Source: Novosphingobium sp. Gsoil 351 (GTDB lineage: Bacteria; Pseudomonadota; Alphaproteobacteria; Sphingomonadales; Sphingomonadaceae). Taken from it: a stretch of DNA of 64,000 nucleotides. Shown here piece by piece: positions 50,145 to 59,112 of this stretch. The translations under genes and the position numbers were made by a program. The first letter of the stretch is position 1, and each line of letters starts with the position of its first letter. The DNA lies in the NCBI RefSeq assembly GCF_009707465.1, contig NZ_CP046120.1, positions 806,001-870,000 of the forward strand, read 5' to 3'. The notes beneath the pieces were generated by a model. The model searched no databases, was not told the DNA's origin, and saw only the letters and a list, made by a program, of their open reading frames with translations.

Positions 50145-51611
50145 TCAGCCCTCCGCGACCACCTCGTCCTTTTTCCCCACCGCGCTCCAGTCGACGTTGC
50201 GGGTTGCGTACATCACACCCGCCAGCGCCACGAACAGCAGCACCGAACCGATCAGCAGCGACCACGCCTCCAGGTTGAGCAGCACGAACAGCAGCGCGTA
50301 GAGCCCCACCAGAAGCGCCGCCATGAAGCGCGCTCGCTTCCAGCTCTTGAGCACCGCGGCGCTGTATGCGGTCAGAAGGCCGATGATCGCCGCGCTCGCC
50401 AGCAAATAGGCGGCGGTGAAGCCGATGACTTCGGCGAAGGCGAGCAGCAACACGAAGAACAGCACCAGCCCCGCCCCGGTCAGCAGGTATTCCGCGGCCG
50501 CGACCCGCGCACCGCCGACCACGTCGAACAGAAAGAAGGCGAGGAAGGTGAAACCGATGAACAGGAAGCCATACTTCACCGCGCGGTCGACCTTGGAATA
50601 AAGGTTCACCGGCTCGACCAGCCCGACAGTGACTGCGCGCGCCGGGGCGCCGATGACCTCGGAGGCTCCGCCCGAAGCGGTATCGCGCGCCGACGGAGCA
50701 GCCTCCATCGCCGCAGTCGCGCCGTAGTCCACGCCGCTGCCGCTATCGATCGACGGCGGGGCGGGGTCCTCCATCATCACCGGGGCTTGGCCCAGCGCGA
50801 GCTTGTCGATGATGTAGTTCGCGGTGAAGCCCTTGTCGCCGATCTGCGGCCGGTCGGGCAGAAAGGCTCCGCCGAAGCTGGGCGCGGTCCACGGCGAGGT
50901 GACCGCCCATCGGGTCGATCCGCCGCGCGGCACCAGGCTGAGCGACCCGCTGCCGCGCAAGTCGAACGCATATTCGACGACGATCGGCGCCTCGCCGGTC
51001 CATGGCACGAACGCAAAGAACCCCTGCCCGCCACTCGCCGCCGGCCCCTTGCCCGGCTGCAGCGCCAGCGCCGTTCCGCCAAGCTTGAGGCTGCCGCCCT
51101 CTGTCAGCCCGCGCGCATCCGAAGCGCCCATGCGCAATTCGGCGCGGTCCCACAGCAGCCGTTCGCGGGTGACCCCGAAGCGTTCGAGATCGGCGGGCAG
51201 CGCGAACCGCGCGGTGCCCGCGACGCGCGCCTGGAACAGAACGCTCTTATAGATCGACTTGTGCTTCTCGCGCGGCGAAATCGCGGTGCGCACGCGGTTC
51301 TCGACCGGCGAGATGTAGAGAAGTTTCTCGACCTCGACGGTGCGGGTGACCGTGCGCCCGCCAACCTCTTCGTTCTGGGTCTGGGTGGTGCGGAACGGGA
51401 CGACGATCACCGGCCCGGCGATCACCTGCGGCCCGCCCCACCCTGCGGCGATCGCCGCCTGCGCGGTCCGCGACTGATCCTGACGATCGTAGACCAGTGC
51501 ATAGACCAGCATGAGGGGAATGATGAGAACCGCGGCCACGATCGCCACGAACAGCAGCTTCATCCCCGGGCTGCGCTCGCGCACGGTCGATATTGCCGGC
51601 ATAGCCATCAT
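50145..51611 (-). CDS. creD: cell envelope integrity protein CreD family
   Basis: 488-residue inner-membrane protein. One N-terminal helix (about 18-40), a large periplasmic domain (45-335) with the CreD signature GWGGPQVIAGPVIVVPF, then five to six C-terminal helices (VKYGFLFIGFTFLAFFLFD onward). E. coli creD is controlled by the CreBC two-component system; here it follows blaI-blaR1, with a 64-base gap, and no creB or creC is near. Probably part of an envelope/beta-lactam stress response. Confidence 0.88.
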   Translation of the reverse strand: MMAMPAISTVRERSPGMKLLFVAIVAAVLIIPLMLVYALVYDRQDQSRTAQAAIAAGWGGPQVIAGPVIVVPFRTTQTQNEEVGGRTVTRTVEVEKLLYISPVENRVRTAISPREKHKSIYKSVLFQARVAGTARFALPADLERFGVTRERLLWDRAELRMGASDARGLTEGGSLKLGGTALALQPGKGPAASGGQGFFAFVPWTGEAPIVVEYAFDLRGSGSLSLVPRGGSTRWAVTSPWTAPSFGGAFLPDRPQIGDKGFTANYIIDKLALGQAPVMMEDPAPPSIDSGSGVDYGATAAMEAAPSARDTASGGASEVIGAPARAVTVGLVEPVNLYSKVDRAVKYGFLFIGFTFLAFFLFDVVGGARVAAAEYLLTGAGLVLFFVLLLAFAEVIGFTAAYLLASAAIIGLLTAYSAAVLKSWKRARFMAALLVGLYALLFVLLNLEAWSLLIGSVLLFVALAGVMYATRNVDWSAVGKKDEVVAEG

Positions 51612-51675
51612 CTCATCCCCTCAATTCATCGACAGAAAAGAACGCTTCGTCGCTGAATGAGGGGTGAATGACCGA

Positions 51676-53274
51676 TCAGTCCGCCGCTTCGTTCTGCATC
51701 TCGGAAATCGTCTCGTCCAGTTGCTCCAACACATCCCGGCGGACGTCGGCGGGCATGTCGTGGTTGGCCGCGATGCTGGCGCGCGCCTTGCGGACACCCG
51801 CTAGGGCCGCGGCTTTGGCCTCGCCCGCCTTTCCGCAGAGCACCACGCGGGTGCGATTGAGCGATTTTTTGGAGCCACTATCGAGGTCGTGCGAGAAGTC
51901 GGCGTTGGCCCAGGTTGGTCCGCCCTTGCAGCCATCGAAGGCCATCGCGAGCGCCATGCCTTCGTGAGCCTGGCCGTCGTGCATGATCATCCTGCGAACT
52001 TCCCGCCGCGTTCCTGGTGCTGCAGGAGGTACGCCGGGGACCGGCGGAACGGGTGGAACCGGCGCGACGACATCCGCCTCGCCCAGCTGGTCGAGGTGCT
52101 CCAGGTGCGCTTCCAGCTTTTTCTCGTCGATCGGCTCGTCCGAGCGGATGACGATCGTCTTGCCGTTCTTGACGATTTTGCGTTCGAACATCTTACCCGG
52201 CTTGCCATCGTGGTCGGCGTGCTTGGTCATGATCATCACGTGCTTCTCGATACGCGGCTCATCTGGAGCGGTAGGGACGCCTGCCGGCGCGGCTGGTGGG
52301 GTCGGCGCGGCAGGCGCCGCCGCCGCATCCTGACCGGCATAGACCACTGTCGCGGTCAGCGGCAGCGCGAGCGCGGCGCCCGCGGCCAAAGTCCAGCGGC
52401 CGATGCTCCGGCGGCGCGGCGAAATGTCGCTCATGGTCAGGCTCCTCAGACGGTGGACGATCGATTTGTCGCCAAGAACGGGACAGGCCATCGGCGCGGC
52501 GAGCGCGGTGCCGTGGCCGAGCCGCTCGCCCGCGGCGAACGAGGCGATCACCCGGGCATAGGCGGCGCGGGTGCGGGCGTCGCATCCGGCCATCGCGCGG
52601 GCGTCGCATGCGGCCTCCTGGTCGCGGCGCATCGCGTTCCACGCGGCCCAGGCGAGCGGGTTGAACCAGTGCAGCGCCAGCAAGGGCTGCGCGACGATGT
52701 TGGCGATCAGATCCTTGCCACGATGGTGGGCCAGTTCGTGCTCGATCGCCAGGGCGCGCTCGGCCAGCACGCCGGTGATGAGAAAGCGCGGGGGCAGCAC
52801 GATCACCTTGTCGCGCACGCCCAGCGCCACCGGAGCATCGACCGCAGGGCTCTCTACGATCCGCACGCCCTCGCGGCAATCGACCTCCACCGCGCCCGTC
52901 AGCAGCCGCCGTCGCATCGCCCGGTACTCGAGCCAGCGCGCGACCAGGAACAGCACCGCGCCGAGCAGCCAGGCGATGGTCAGCAGCAGCGCCCACGGGA
53001 TGACGACCTCGGGCGTGGCGGGGGTCGCCAGGGTCACCGTGATGACCTCCGCACCCGCCGCCGCCGGGACTGAAGCGGGGGCGGCGGGCGCGAAGCCGGC
53101 GGGAAGCGGGATCGGCGGCAGCGCGAAACGCAGCAGCGGCAGCAGCCACAGCGCGTAGGACATCCCCGGCCCAAAGGCGCGCGCGACCGGGCGGCGCAGC
53201 ACCAGCACGGCGGCGATCAGTACGCCGGTCCACACCAGCGTATCGGTCAGGAACGAAGCGAAACCGGCGATCAT
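51676..53274 (-). CDS. BlaR1-type M56 family metallopeptidase
   Basis: 532 residues. Four N-terminal membrane helices with the cytoplasmic zinc-protease site HELAHH (residues about 178-183, AIEHELAHHRGKD) and a downstream Glu. A fifth helix (about 288-308) is followed by an extracytoplasmic, Pro-rich and Lys/His-rich region of about 220 residues. That region is not the penicillin-binding sensor domain of staphylococcal BlaR1. The inducer may therefore differ from a beta-lactam. Co-transcribed with blaI (four-base overlap). Confidence 0.85.
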   Translation of the reverse strand: MIAGFASFLTDTLVWTGVLIAAVLVLRRPVARAFGPGMSYALWLLPLLRFALPPIPLPAGFAPAAPASVPAAAGAEVITVTLATPATPEVVIPWALLLTIAWLLGAVLFLVARWLEYRAMRRRLLTGAVEVDCREGVRIVESPAVDAPVALGVRDKVIVLPPRFLITGVLAERALAIEHELAHHRGKDLIANIVAQPLLALHWFNPLAWAAWNAMRRDQEAACDARAMAGCDARTRAAYARVIASFAAGERLGHGTALAAPMACPVLGDKSIVHRLRSLTMSDISPRRRSIGRWTLAAGAALALPLTATVVYAGQDAAAAPAAPTPPAAPAGVPTAPDEPRIEKHVMIMTKHADHDGKPGKMFERKIVKNGKTIVIRSDEPIDEKKLEAHLEHLDQLGEADVVAPVPPVPPVPGVPPAAPGTRREVRRMIMHDGQAHEGMALAMAFDGCKGGPTWANADFSHDLDSGSKKSLNRTRVVLCGKAGEAKAAALAGVRKARASIAANHDMPADVRRDVLEQLDETISEMQNEAAD

Positions 53275-53666
53275 TGGCCTTCTCCCTTGCGCTTCAATGT
53301 TTCCAGCAATGCCTCGATCTCGGCGATGTCGCTATCGGTCAGCGCCTCGGCCGCGGCGAGATGCGCAACCAGCGGGGCGGCGCGCCCACCGAACAGGCGA
53401 TCGACCAGCCGTCGCGATTCGCCCCGCAGATAGCGCGCGCGCGGGATCGCGGGCGAATAGAGGAAGCGGCGGCCCTCGGCCTCGGTGGTCACCGCGTTCT
53501 TGGCGACGAGCCGCGAGAGCAGCGTCTTGACCGTGGCCAGCGTCCAATCGCGATCGTCACAGACTTCCTCGCAGACCTCGGCCGCCGTCAGCGGCGCCCG
53601 CGTCCACAACGCCTCCATCACCGCATGCTCGGCATCGGAGATTCGCTCGCCGGTATCGCTGCCCAT
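53271..53666 (-). CDS. BlaI/MecI/CopY family transcriptional repressor
   Basis: 131 residues, BlaI winged helix (ISDAEHAVMEALWTRAPLTA ... DWTLATVKTLLSRLVAKNAV). Cleavage of BlaI by BlaR1 derepresses such operons. The start at 53666 is preferred over an ATG at 53717, which would put the operator dyad inside the coding sequence. GAGGGG lies about ten bases upstream. Its likely regulon is blaI-blaR1-creD. Confidence 0.9.
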   Translation of the reverse strand: MGSDTGERISDAEHAVMEALWTRAPLTAAEVCEEVCDDRDWTLATVKTLLSRLVAKNAVTTEAEGRRFLYSPAIPRARYLRGESRRLVDRLFGGRAAPLVAHLAAAEALTDSDIAEIEALLETLKRKGEGQ

Positions 53667-53683
53667 GGACTCGGCCCCTCGCC

Positions 53684-53715
53684 GTTTACGTGTGTAGTCG
53701 ACTACGGTTGTAAAC
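53684..53715. promoter_or_regulatory. 32-base dyad, probable BlaI operator
   Basis: Centred at 53699.5: outer arms GTTTAC and GTAAAC, inner arms GTAGTC and GACTAC forming the perfect palindrome GTAGTCGACTAC. BlaI-type operators contain TAC/GTA half-sites of this kind. It lies 18-49 bases before the blaI start, so autoregulation is likely. Confidence 0.65.
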
Positions 53716-53787
53716 ATGAAGCGTGGATGAACGGAGAGACAGGTTTGGCGAACGATCCGGATCGGATCGATCCGCCGTTGGCCGGGT

Positions 53788-53802
53788 TACCAATTTTTGG
53801 TA
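53788..53802. promoter_or_regulatory. palindromic operator of the parDE module
   Basis: TACCAA-TTT-TTGGTA, a perfect inverted repeat ending ten bases before the parD start. Antitoxins of this type bind such sites to repress their own operon. Confidence 0.55.
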
Positions 53803-53812
53803 TCGTGCGGTC

Positions 53813-54064
53813 ATGGCCAAGAAGACCACCTCTATCGCCCTCGGCGACCCCTTCGTTCAGTTCGCCCAGCGCAAGGTCGAATCGGGCGAGTTCGGCTCAA
53901 CCAGCGAAGTCGTGCGCGAAGCGATGCGGCAGTACATGGTCGAGGATACGCGGATCGTGGCGCTGCGTACGATGATCCAGAAGTCGCTGGATAGCGGGCC
54001 CGCGCGACCATTCGACTGGGACGCCTTCATGGAGCGGAAGTTCGGCCCGGAAGGCGATGCGTAA
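53813..54064 (+). CDS. parD: ParD-family type II antitoxin
   Basis: 83 residues. N-terminal ribbon-helix-helix DNA-binding part (TTSIALGDPFVQFAQRKVES, STSEVVREAMRQYM) and a C-terminal toxin-binding tail. Antitoxin to the ParE toxin encoded in the next gene, with which it overlaps by eight bases. The palindrome just upstream is the likely autoregulatory site. Confidence 0.9.
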   Translation: MAKKTTSIALGDPFVQFAQRKVESGEFGSTSEVVREAMRQYMVEDTRIVALRTMIQKSLDSGPARPFDWDAFMERKFGPEGDA

Positions 54065-54419
54065 AGTCATCGTCCGGCCGGACGCGGAGGCCGACATCGA
54101 AGAATGCGCCGATTACACCATCGGGCAATGGGGCCACGAACGGGCCAGAAGGTATGTCGGCGAGCTGCGACGGGCGATGGAAGGTCTGGCGACCACGGCG
54201 CTGCGCTATCCGCTCTACGACGACGTGCATCCCGGCCTGCGCCGGGAGCGCAGCGGGAAGCACCAAATCTATTATCTGGCGTTCACGGATCGCGTGGAAG
54301 TCCTCAACGTAATCCACGTCCAGCGCGATCCGGGACTGCATTTGAAGGCGGAGACTTGGGCGGATCGGGAGGAAGGAATAATGCCGGACCAGGGAGATCA
54401 AATCGGGCTCAGGCATTAA
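54057..54419 (+). CDS. parE: ParE/RelE-superfamily toxin
   Basis: 120 residues. RelE/ParE fold with RPDAEADIEECADYTIGQWG, the conserved LRYPLYDD and SGKHQIYYLAF ... VEVLNVIH. ParE toxins typically inhibit DNA gyrase. The tail after residue 97 is longer than usual and poorly conserved. Found between the blaI operon and sdhA. Confidence 0.88.
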   Translation: MRKVIVRPDAEADIEECADYTIGQWGHERARRYVGELRRAMEGLATTALRYPLYDDVHPGLRRERSGKHQIYYLAFTDRVEVLNVIHVQRDPGLHLKAETWADREEGIMPDQGDQIGLRH

Positions 54420-54475
54420 ACCGCGCGCCTGCCGCAACCGTCATATCTCAAAGTATTTTTGCGCCGGGCATCAAA

Positions 54476-56305
54476 TCAATAGACCCGCTTCTTCGGCTTG
54501 ATGTACTCCGCGTCGTCGGTGAGCGTATACTCGTGGACCGGGCGGTAATCGAGCTTTACCCCGCCGCCCTTGCCGCCCCAGCCGTCGAACCAGGCGACGG
54601 TGTGCTTCATCCAGTTCTTGTCGTCACGGTCGGGGAAGTCCTCGTGGGCGTGGGCGCCGCGGCTTTCCTTGCGGTTGTGCGCGCCGTGGAGGGTGACGGT
54701 CGCCTGGCTGATCAGATTGTCGAGCTCCATCGTCTCGATCAGGTCCGAGTTCCAGATCAGCGAGCGGTCGGAGACGTGGACGTCCTCGAGTTGCTTGTAG
54801 GTCGCCGCGAGCTTGTCCTTGCCTTCGGCCATCAGCTCGTCGTTGCGGAACACCGCGGCGTGGGCCGACATCGTGCGCTGCATGTCGGCGCGGATTTGTG
54901 CCGTGGGCGAGCCGCCCTTGGCGTTGCGGAAGTGATCGAGGCGGGTCAGCGCGAGATCGGCGCTGTCTTTGGGCAGGGCGGCATGCGCCGAGTTGGGCTT
55001 GATCAGTTCCTTGAGGCGATGGCCGGTGGCCCGGCCGAACACCACGAGGTCGATCAGGCTGTTCGAACCGAGCCGGTTGGCGCCGTGGACCGAGACGCAC
55101 GCGGCCTCGCCGACCGCGAACAGGCCGGGGACGACGGTGTCGGGACCATCCTTGCCGTTCGTCACGACCTCGCCGTGGTAGTTACACGGCACCCCGCCCA
55201 TATTGTAATGCACGGTCGGCACGACCGGTAGCGGCTGGCGGGTCAGGTCGACGCCGGCGAACACCTTGCCGCTCTCGGTGATGCCCGGCAGGCGCTCGGC
55301 CAGGACCTTGGGATCGATGTGATCGAGGTGGAGGTAGATGTGGTCCTTGTTGGGGCCGACCCCGCGCCCGTCCCGGATTTCGAGCGCCATAGAGCGTGAT
55401 ACGACGTCCCGGCTGGCTAGGTCCTTGGCCGAGGGGGCATAGCGTTCCATGAACCGCTCGCCTTCGGAGTTGGTCAGGTACCCGCCCTCGCCCCGCGCGC
55501 CCTCGGTGATCAGCACACCCGCGCCGTAGATCCCGGTGGGATGGAACTGGACGAACTCCATGTCCTGGAGGGGCAAACCCGCGCGCAGGACCATCGCCCC
55601 GCCGTCGCCGGTGCAGGTGTGCGCGCTGGTCGCGGTGTAATAGCTGCGGCCATAGCCGCCCGTCGCCAGGACCACCGCGTGGCTCTTGAAGCGATGGATC
55701 GAGCCATCGTCCATGCACATCGCGATAACGCCGCGGCAGGCGCCGTTCTCCATGATCAGGTCGATCGCGAAGTATTCGATGAAGAAGTCAGCGGCGTACT
55801 TGAGGCTCTGCTGGTAGAGCGCATGGAGCATCGCATGGCCGGTGCGGTCGGCCGCGGCGCAAGTCCGCTGGACCGGCGGGCCCTCACCCATGTTCTGCAT
55901 GTGCCCACCGAAAGGGCGCTGGTAAATCGTGCCTTCGGCGTTGCGACTGAACGGCACGCCGGCGTGCTCGAGCTCATAGACCGCCTGCGGCGCCTCGCGG
56001 ACCATGTATTCGATCGCGTCCTGATCACCGAGCCAGTCCGACCCCTTGACGGTATCGAACATGTGCCAGGTCCAGTGATCGGGCGAATTGTTGCCCAGAC
56101 TGGCGGCGATCCCGCCCTGCGCCGCGACGGTGTGCGAGCGCGTGGGGAAGACCTTGGTGATGCACGCGGTCTTCAGCCCCGCCTCGGCGCTGCCCATGGT
56201 GGCGCGCAGCCCCGATCCGCCCGCGCCGACGACCACGGTGTCGTACATGTGATCGACGATCTTGTAGGCCGGCTGGATGCTCGCTTTGCTTGGTGCGGTT
56301 GCCAT
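54476..56305 (-). CDS. sdhA: succinate dehydrogenase flavoprotein subunit
   Basis: Oxidises succinate to fumarate in the TCA cycle and respiratory complex II. 609 residues. FAD-binding GAGGSGLRA, covalent-FAD His in SHTVAAQGG, catalytic segment GARGEGGYL and [11 protein letters not shown] near the end. Co-directional with sdhD and sdhC upstream. The iron-sulfur subunit gene sdhB is not found downstream: a convergent parDE pair occupies the space. Confidence 0.96.
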   Translation of the reverse strand: MATAPSKASIQPAYKIVDHMYDTVVVGAGGSGLRATMGSAEAGLKTACITKVFPTRSHTVAAQGGIAASLGNNSPDHWTWHMFDTVKGSDWLGDQDAIEYMVREAPQAVYELEHAGVPFSRNAEGTIYQRPFGGHMQNMGEGPPVQRTCAAADRTGHAMLHALYQQSLKYAADFFIEYFAIDLIMENGACRGVIAMCMDDGSIHRFKSHAVVLATGGYGRSYYTATSAHTCTGDGGAMVLRAGLPLQDMEFVQFHPTGIYGAGVLITEGARGEGGYLTNSEGERFMERYAPSAKDLASRDVVSRSMALEIRDGRGVGPNKDHIYLHLDHIDPKVLAERLPGITESGKVFAGVDLTRQPLPVVPTVHYNMGGVPCNYHGEVVTNGKDGPDTVVPGLFAVGEAACVSVHGANRLGSNSLIDLVVFGRATGHRLKELIKPNSAHAALPKDSADLALTRLDHFRNAKGGSPTAQIRADMQRTMSAHAAVFRNDELMAEGKDKLAATYKQLEDVHVSDRSLIWNSDLIETMELDNLISQATVTLHGAHNRKESRGAHAHEDFPDRDDKNWMKHTVAWFDGWGGKGGGVKLDYRPVHEYTLTDDAEYIKPKKRVY

Positions 56306-56309
56306 GATT

Positions 56310-56693
56310 TCAGGCGCCCCCCAGCGCGATGCGGACCACGCAGATCACCCCGAACACCGTCGCCGCCAGCGGCAGCGCGTTGAGGGCGACGAGCGAGGCG
56401 AACTTGTTGCCCTCGTCATGGACATAGTCTTCCATGAACACCTGGACGCCCAGCTTGGCGTGATGGAAGGTGTTGATGCAGATCAGCGCGAGTAGCATCG
56501 CCGGCACCGGCCGAGCCGCCCAGTTGTGGACGGTCTGGAAATCGTAGCCCGGCAGCAGCGCCAGGCTGACAAGCAGCCACGGAATCAGGACGATGTTGCC
56601 GATCGCGGTGTAGCGCGCGACGAGCCAGTGATGCGCGCCGTGCTTGGCCGAGCCGAGCCCGCGCACGCGCCCGATCGAGGTTCCGTTGCCCAT
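56310..56693 (-). CDS. sdhD: succinate dehydrogenase hydrophobic anchor subunit SdhD
   Basis: 127 residues, three membrane helices. The N-terminal part [20 protein letters not shown] ends in HHWLVAR, and [20 protein letters not shown] carries the haem/quinone-site His and Asp region of SdhD. Anchors complex II with SdhC. Four bases separate it from sdhA. Confidence 0.93.
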   Translation of the reverse strand: MGNGTSIGRVRGLGSAKHGAHHWLVARYTAIGNIVLIPWLLVSLALLPGYDFQTVHNWAARPVPAMLLALICINTFHHAKLGVQVFMEDYVHDEGNKFASLVALNALPLAATVFGVICVVRIALGGA

Positions 56694-56717
56694 GTCGCGT
56701 TTCCCCCGTCGCGCGCC

Positions 56718-57110
56718 TCAGCGCAAATAAATCGCCGCCCAGAACAGGGCGGTCAGCACGATCGCGATCGCGGGCACCGCCCACGACCACGCGTTGTTGG
56801 TGTCCAGTTCGTAACCCGCGCCGACATCGAGCACGAAATGGCGCAGGCCGGAGGACAAGTGTTCGAAGAACGCCCAGCTCAGCCCGATCAACACGACCTG
56901 GCCGTACCAGGCGCTCGCGATGGCAAGGAAGGTGGCGTAGCTTTCCGGCCCCCCGGCAAGCGCGGCGAGCCACCACAGGAACACCGGGATGCCGACGAAC
57001 GCCATCCCTTCACCCGCGGCGCGGTGGAGGATCGAAACCGCCATCGCCGGACCCCACCGCCAGATCGACAAGTGCGGTGACATCGGCCGATTGCTTTGAG
57101 CCTGCGCCAT
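56718..57110 (-). CDS. sdhC: succinate dehydrogenase cytochrome b556 subunit SdhC
   Basis: 130 residues, three membrane helices. SPHLSIWRWGPAMAVSILHR is the quinone-binding opening, and FEHLSSGLRHFVLDVG includes the haem-ligand His motif. First gene of the sdhCDA cluster. The start at 57110 has GGGGA about nine bases upstream. Confidence 0.94.
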   Translation of the reverse strand: MAQAQSNRPMSPHLSIWRWGPAMAVSILHRAAGEGMAFVGIPVFLWWLAALAGGPESYATFLAIASAWYGQVVLIGLSWAFFEHLSSGLRHFVLDVGAGYELDTNNAWSWAVPAIAIVLTALFWAAIYLR

Positions 57111-57229
57111 AAGGAGTCCCCCTCGCCGATGTGCGCCCGTCCGAAGGGGCGCCCCCCAGCGGATTTGAATGAGAATCGGTAATAATCGAATTGCGCCCCT
57201 GCGCAAGCGGCGCGGCAGCCGATTTGCAA

Positions 57230-57979
57230 TCAGAACGGGATCGCGGTTCCGTCCCACGCGAACAGACCGCCGCTGTCCTCGGGGGCGAGGCTGGCGACCA
57301 AGTTGAGCAGGTGCCCCGCCGCCACCGCCGGGGTGAACAGTTTGGCCGACGGCACGCCACGCTGGAACGGCTCCGAGAGCCGGGAAGCGACGGTACCGGG
57401 ATGCAGTCCGGCGACGATCGCGTCCGGGTGGCTGCGGCCGATCTCGATCGCGAAATTGCGCACCAGCATATTGAGCGCGGCCTTCGCGGCGCGATAACCG
57501 TGCCAGCCGCCCAGCCGGTTGTCGCCGATCGATCCGACCCGCGCGGAAAGCACCGCGAACACCGCGCGCCGGTCGCGCGCGAGCAGCGGCAGCATCGCCT
57601 GGGCGACCAGCGCGGGGCCGACGGCGTTGATCGCGAACTGTTCGGCCAGGCCTTGCGCGGTGATCGCCCGATACGACTTTTCCGGCCCCGAGCCGTCCGG
57701 CCGGGTCAGCATGCCGGTGGCGACGAGGACGAGATCGAACGGCCCTTCGCGTCCGATCGCAGTTGCGGCCGCACCGATCGACGCAGGGTCGCGCAAGTCG
57801 AACGCAAACGGCGTGACTTGCGGATCGACCTGCTGTTGGGACCGGCGCGAGCCGGCGTATACCCGGCAGCCGGGATGGCGTTCGCGCAGGGCCGCGACCA
57901 GTGCCGCGCCGATGCCCCCGCTCGCCCCGAAGACGGCCGCGCGGGCATATCCGGGGATGGCGGCAGGCGTTGAAGTCAT
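57230..57979 (-). CDS. short-chain dehydrogenase/reductase family protein
   Basis: 249 residues. Rossmann motif GASGGIGAALVAAL, catalytic Tyr-Lys in YRAAKAALNML with the preceding Ser in LSARVGSIGDN. The C-terminal HPGTVASRLSEPFQRGVP is like the CsgA/FabG-related SDRs. NAD(P)-dependent oxidoreductase; substrate unknown. The start at 57979 is placed where the Rossmann strand begins in family members. Confidence 0.88.
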   Translation of the reverse strand: MTSTPAAIPGYARAAVFGASGGIGAALVAALRERHPGCRVYAGSRRSQQQVDPQVTPFAFDLRDPASIGAAATAIGREGPFDLVLVATGMLTRPDGSGPEKSYRAITAQGLAEQFAINAVGPALVAQAMLPLLARDRRAVFAVLSARVGSIGDNRLGGWHGYRAAKAALNMLVRNFAIEIGRSHPDAIVAGLHPGTVASRLSEPFQRGVPSAKLFTPAVAAGHLLNLVASLAPEDSGGLFAWDGTAIPF

Positions 57980-58259
57980 TCCCCTGTGCGTGCGCGGGCG
58001 CGCCGTATCTGGCAACCGATTCGGCGCTGCGGCCCCTCTCCCGCCCTGCCAACCCGCAATGCATCCGGTCACATCACGCTCGAAATGCGCTTAACCGGGG
58101 TCACTGCGAGACGCCGCGAAGCGCGATCTCCGGCTGTCGCAAAAGCCGTGCGATTGGTCGCCAGTCTATTGTCTATCATATTACTAGAGTTATTGCTCAG
58201 GGCGTCGGGACGTAGTCCGAGTCGACCGGCCTTTCCCTCGAGACCGAATGGAACTCATC

Positions 58260-58937
58260 ATGACGAACACCCTCGCCTACCCCAACCGAACCCGCTCGCG
58301 CGCTGCCGATACGCCGCTGGTCCTGACCGTTCCCGGCCTGGGCGATAGTGGCTCCGCGCACTGGCAGACCGCGTGGGAGACCTCGCTCGACCGCGATGTC
58401 GTGCGGGTCGACCTGGGATCGTGGGACGATCCGCACCGCAACACCTGGGTCAACAAGCTCAACCTCGCGATCCGCAGGGCCGAGCGTCCGGTGGTGCTCG
58501 TCGCGCACAGCCTCGGCTGCCTGGCGGTGGCATGGTGGGTCGAATACGAAGCGTTGCAGGAAGAGCATAACGTCGTCGGCGCGCTGCTCGTCGCCCCGCC
58601 CGAGGTTGACGGAGCGATCGGAGGGCGCGATCCCGATCCCCGGCTCGCCCGCTTCTCCCCCGCGCCACGCTGCGTGTTCCCGTTCCCGTCGATCGTGGTC
58701 GCCAGCCGCAACGATCCGTGGATCGGCTTCGGACGCGCGCGCAGCCTCGCCGAGGCGTGGGGCAGTCGCTTCGCCGACGCCGGCCCCGCCGGGCACATCA
58801 ACGCGGATTCGGCGCTGGGCGATTGGGAGTTCGGGCGGCTGCTGCTCGATCAGGTCATAGCTCGTGCAGGGCACACGTCAGTCGTGGCAGCCCCACCGCA
58901 GCCCGCCCCGCGCGCGCAAGGTCTCGTTGCGGCGTAG
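58260..58937 (+). CDS. alpha/beta hydrolase, RBBP9/YdeN type
   Basis: 225 residues. VPGLGDSGSAHWQTAWE is the family N-terminal signature, the nucleophile is in VAHSLGCLAV, Asp in SRNDPWIGFGRARSLAEAWG, His in AGHINADSALGDW. Serine hydrolase of the DUF1749/RBBP9 group. ATG at 58260 chosen for the GGAA eight bases upstream; 58248 is possible. Confidence 0.87.
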   Translation: MTNTLAYPNRTRSRAADTPLVLTVPGLGDSGSAHWQTAWETSLDRDVVRVDLGSWDDPHRNTWVNKLNLAIRRAERPVVLVAHSLGCLAVAWWVEYEALQEEHNVVGALLVAPPEVDGAIGGRDPDPRLARFSPAPRCVFPFPSIVVASRNDPWIGFGRARSLAEAWGSRFADAGPAGHINADSALGDWEFGRLLLDQVIARAGHTSVVAAPPQPAPRAQGLVAA

Positions 58938-59015
58938 GCCCGCCGCACCGGCTGCCGCGGCGATCCCAATCCCCCTTCGGATCGCCGCGGCCTTCGCCTG
59001 CAAGGTCGCGCCGGA

Positions 59016-59095
59016 TGTCTCGACTTCGCTCGACATGAGCGGAAAAAACTAGTCTCACGCTCTCCATCCGCTCGTGTCGGGCGAAGTCGAGACAC
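59016..59095. repeat. inverted REP-like repeat pair
   Basis: GTCTCGACTTCGCTCGACAT from 59017 and its partner CGCTCGTGTCGGGCGAAGTC ending 59095, the clearest pair of this family in the window, with a 25-base spacer. Lies between the alpha/beta hydrolase and gspN genes. Confidence 0.75.
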
Positions 59096-59112
59096 CGCAC
59101 GCAAGGCAGGCG

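Noticed and set aside
50127..51656. 509-codon plus-strand frame opposite creD
   Set aside because: Antisense shadow of a clearly recognised CreD protein.
53723..53812. N-terminal extension of parD from an ATG at 53723
   Set aside because: It would place the palindromic operator inside the coding sequence. The internal ATG at 53813 gives the standard ParD length.
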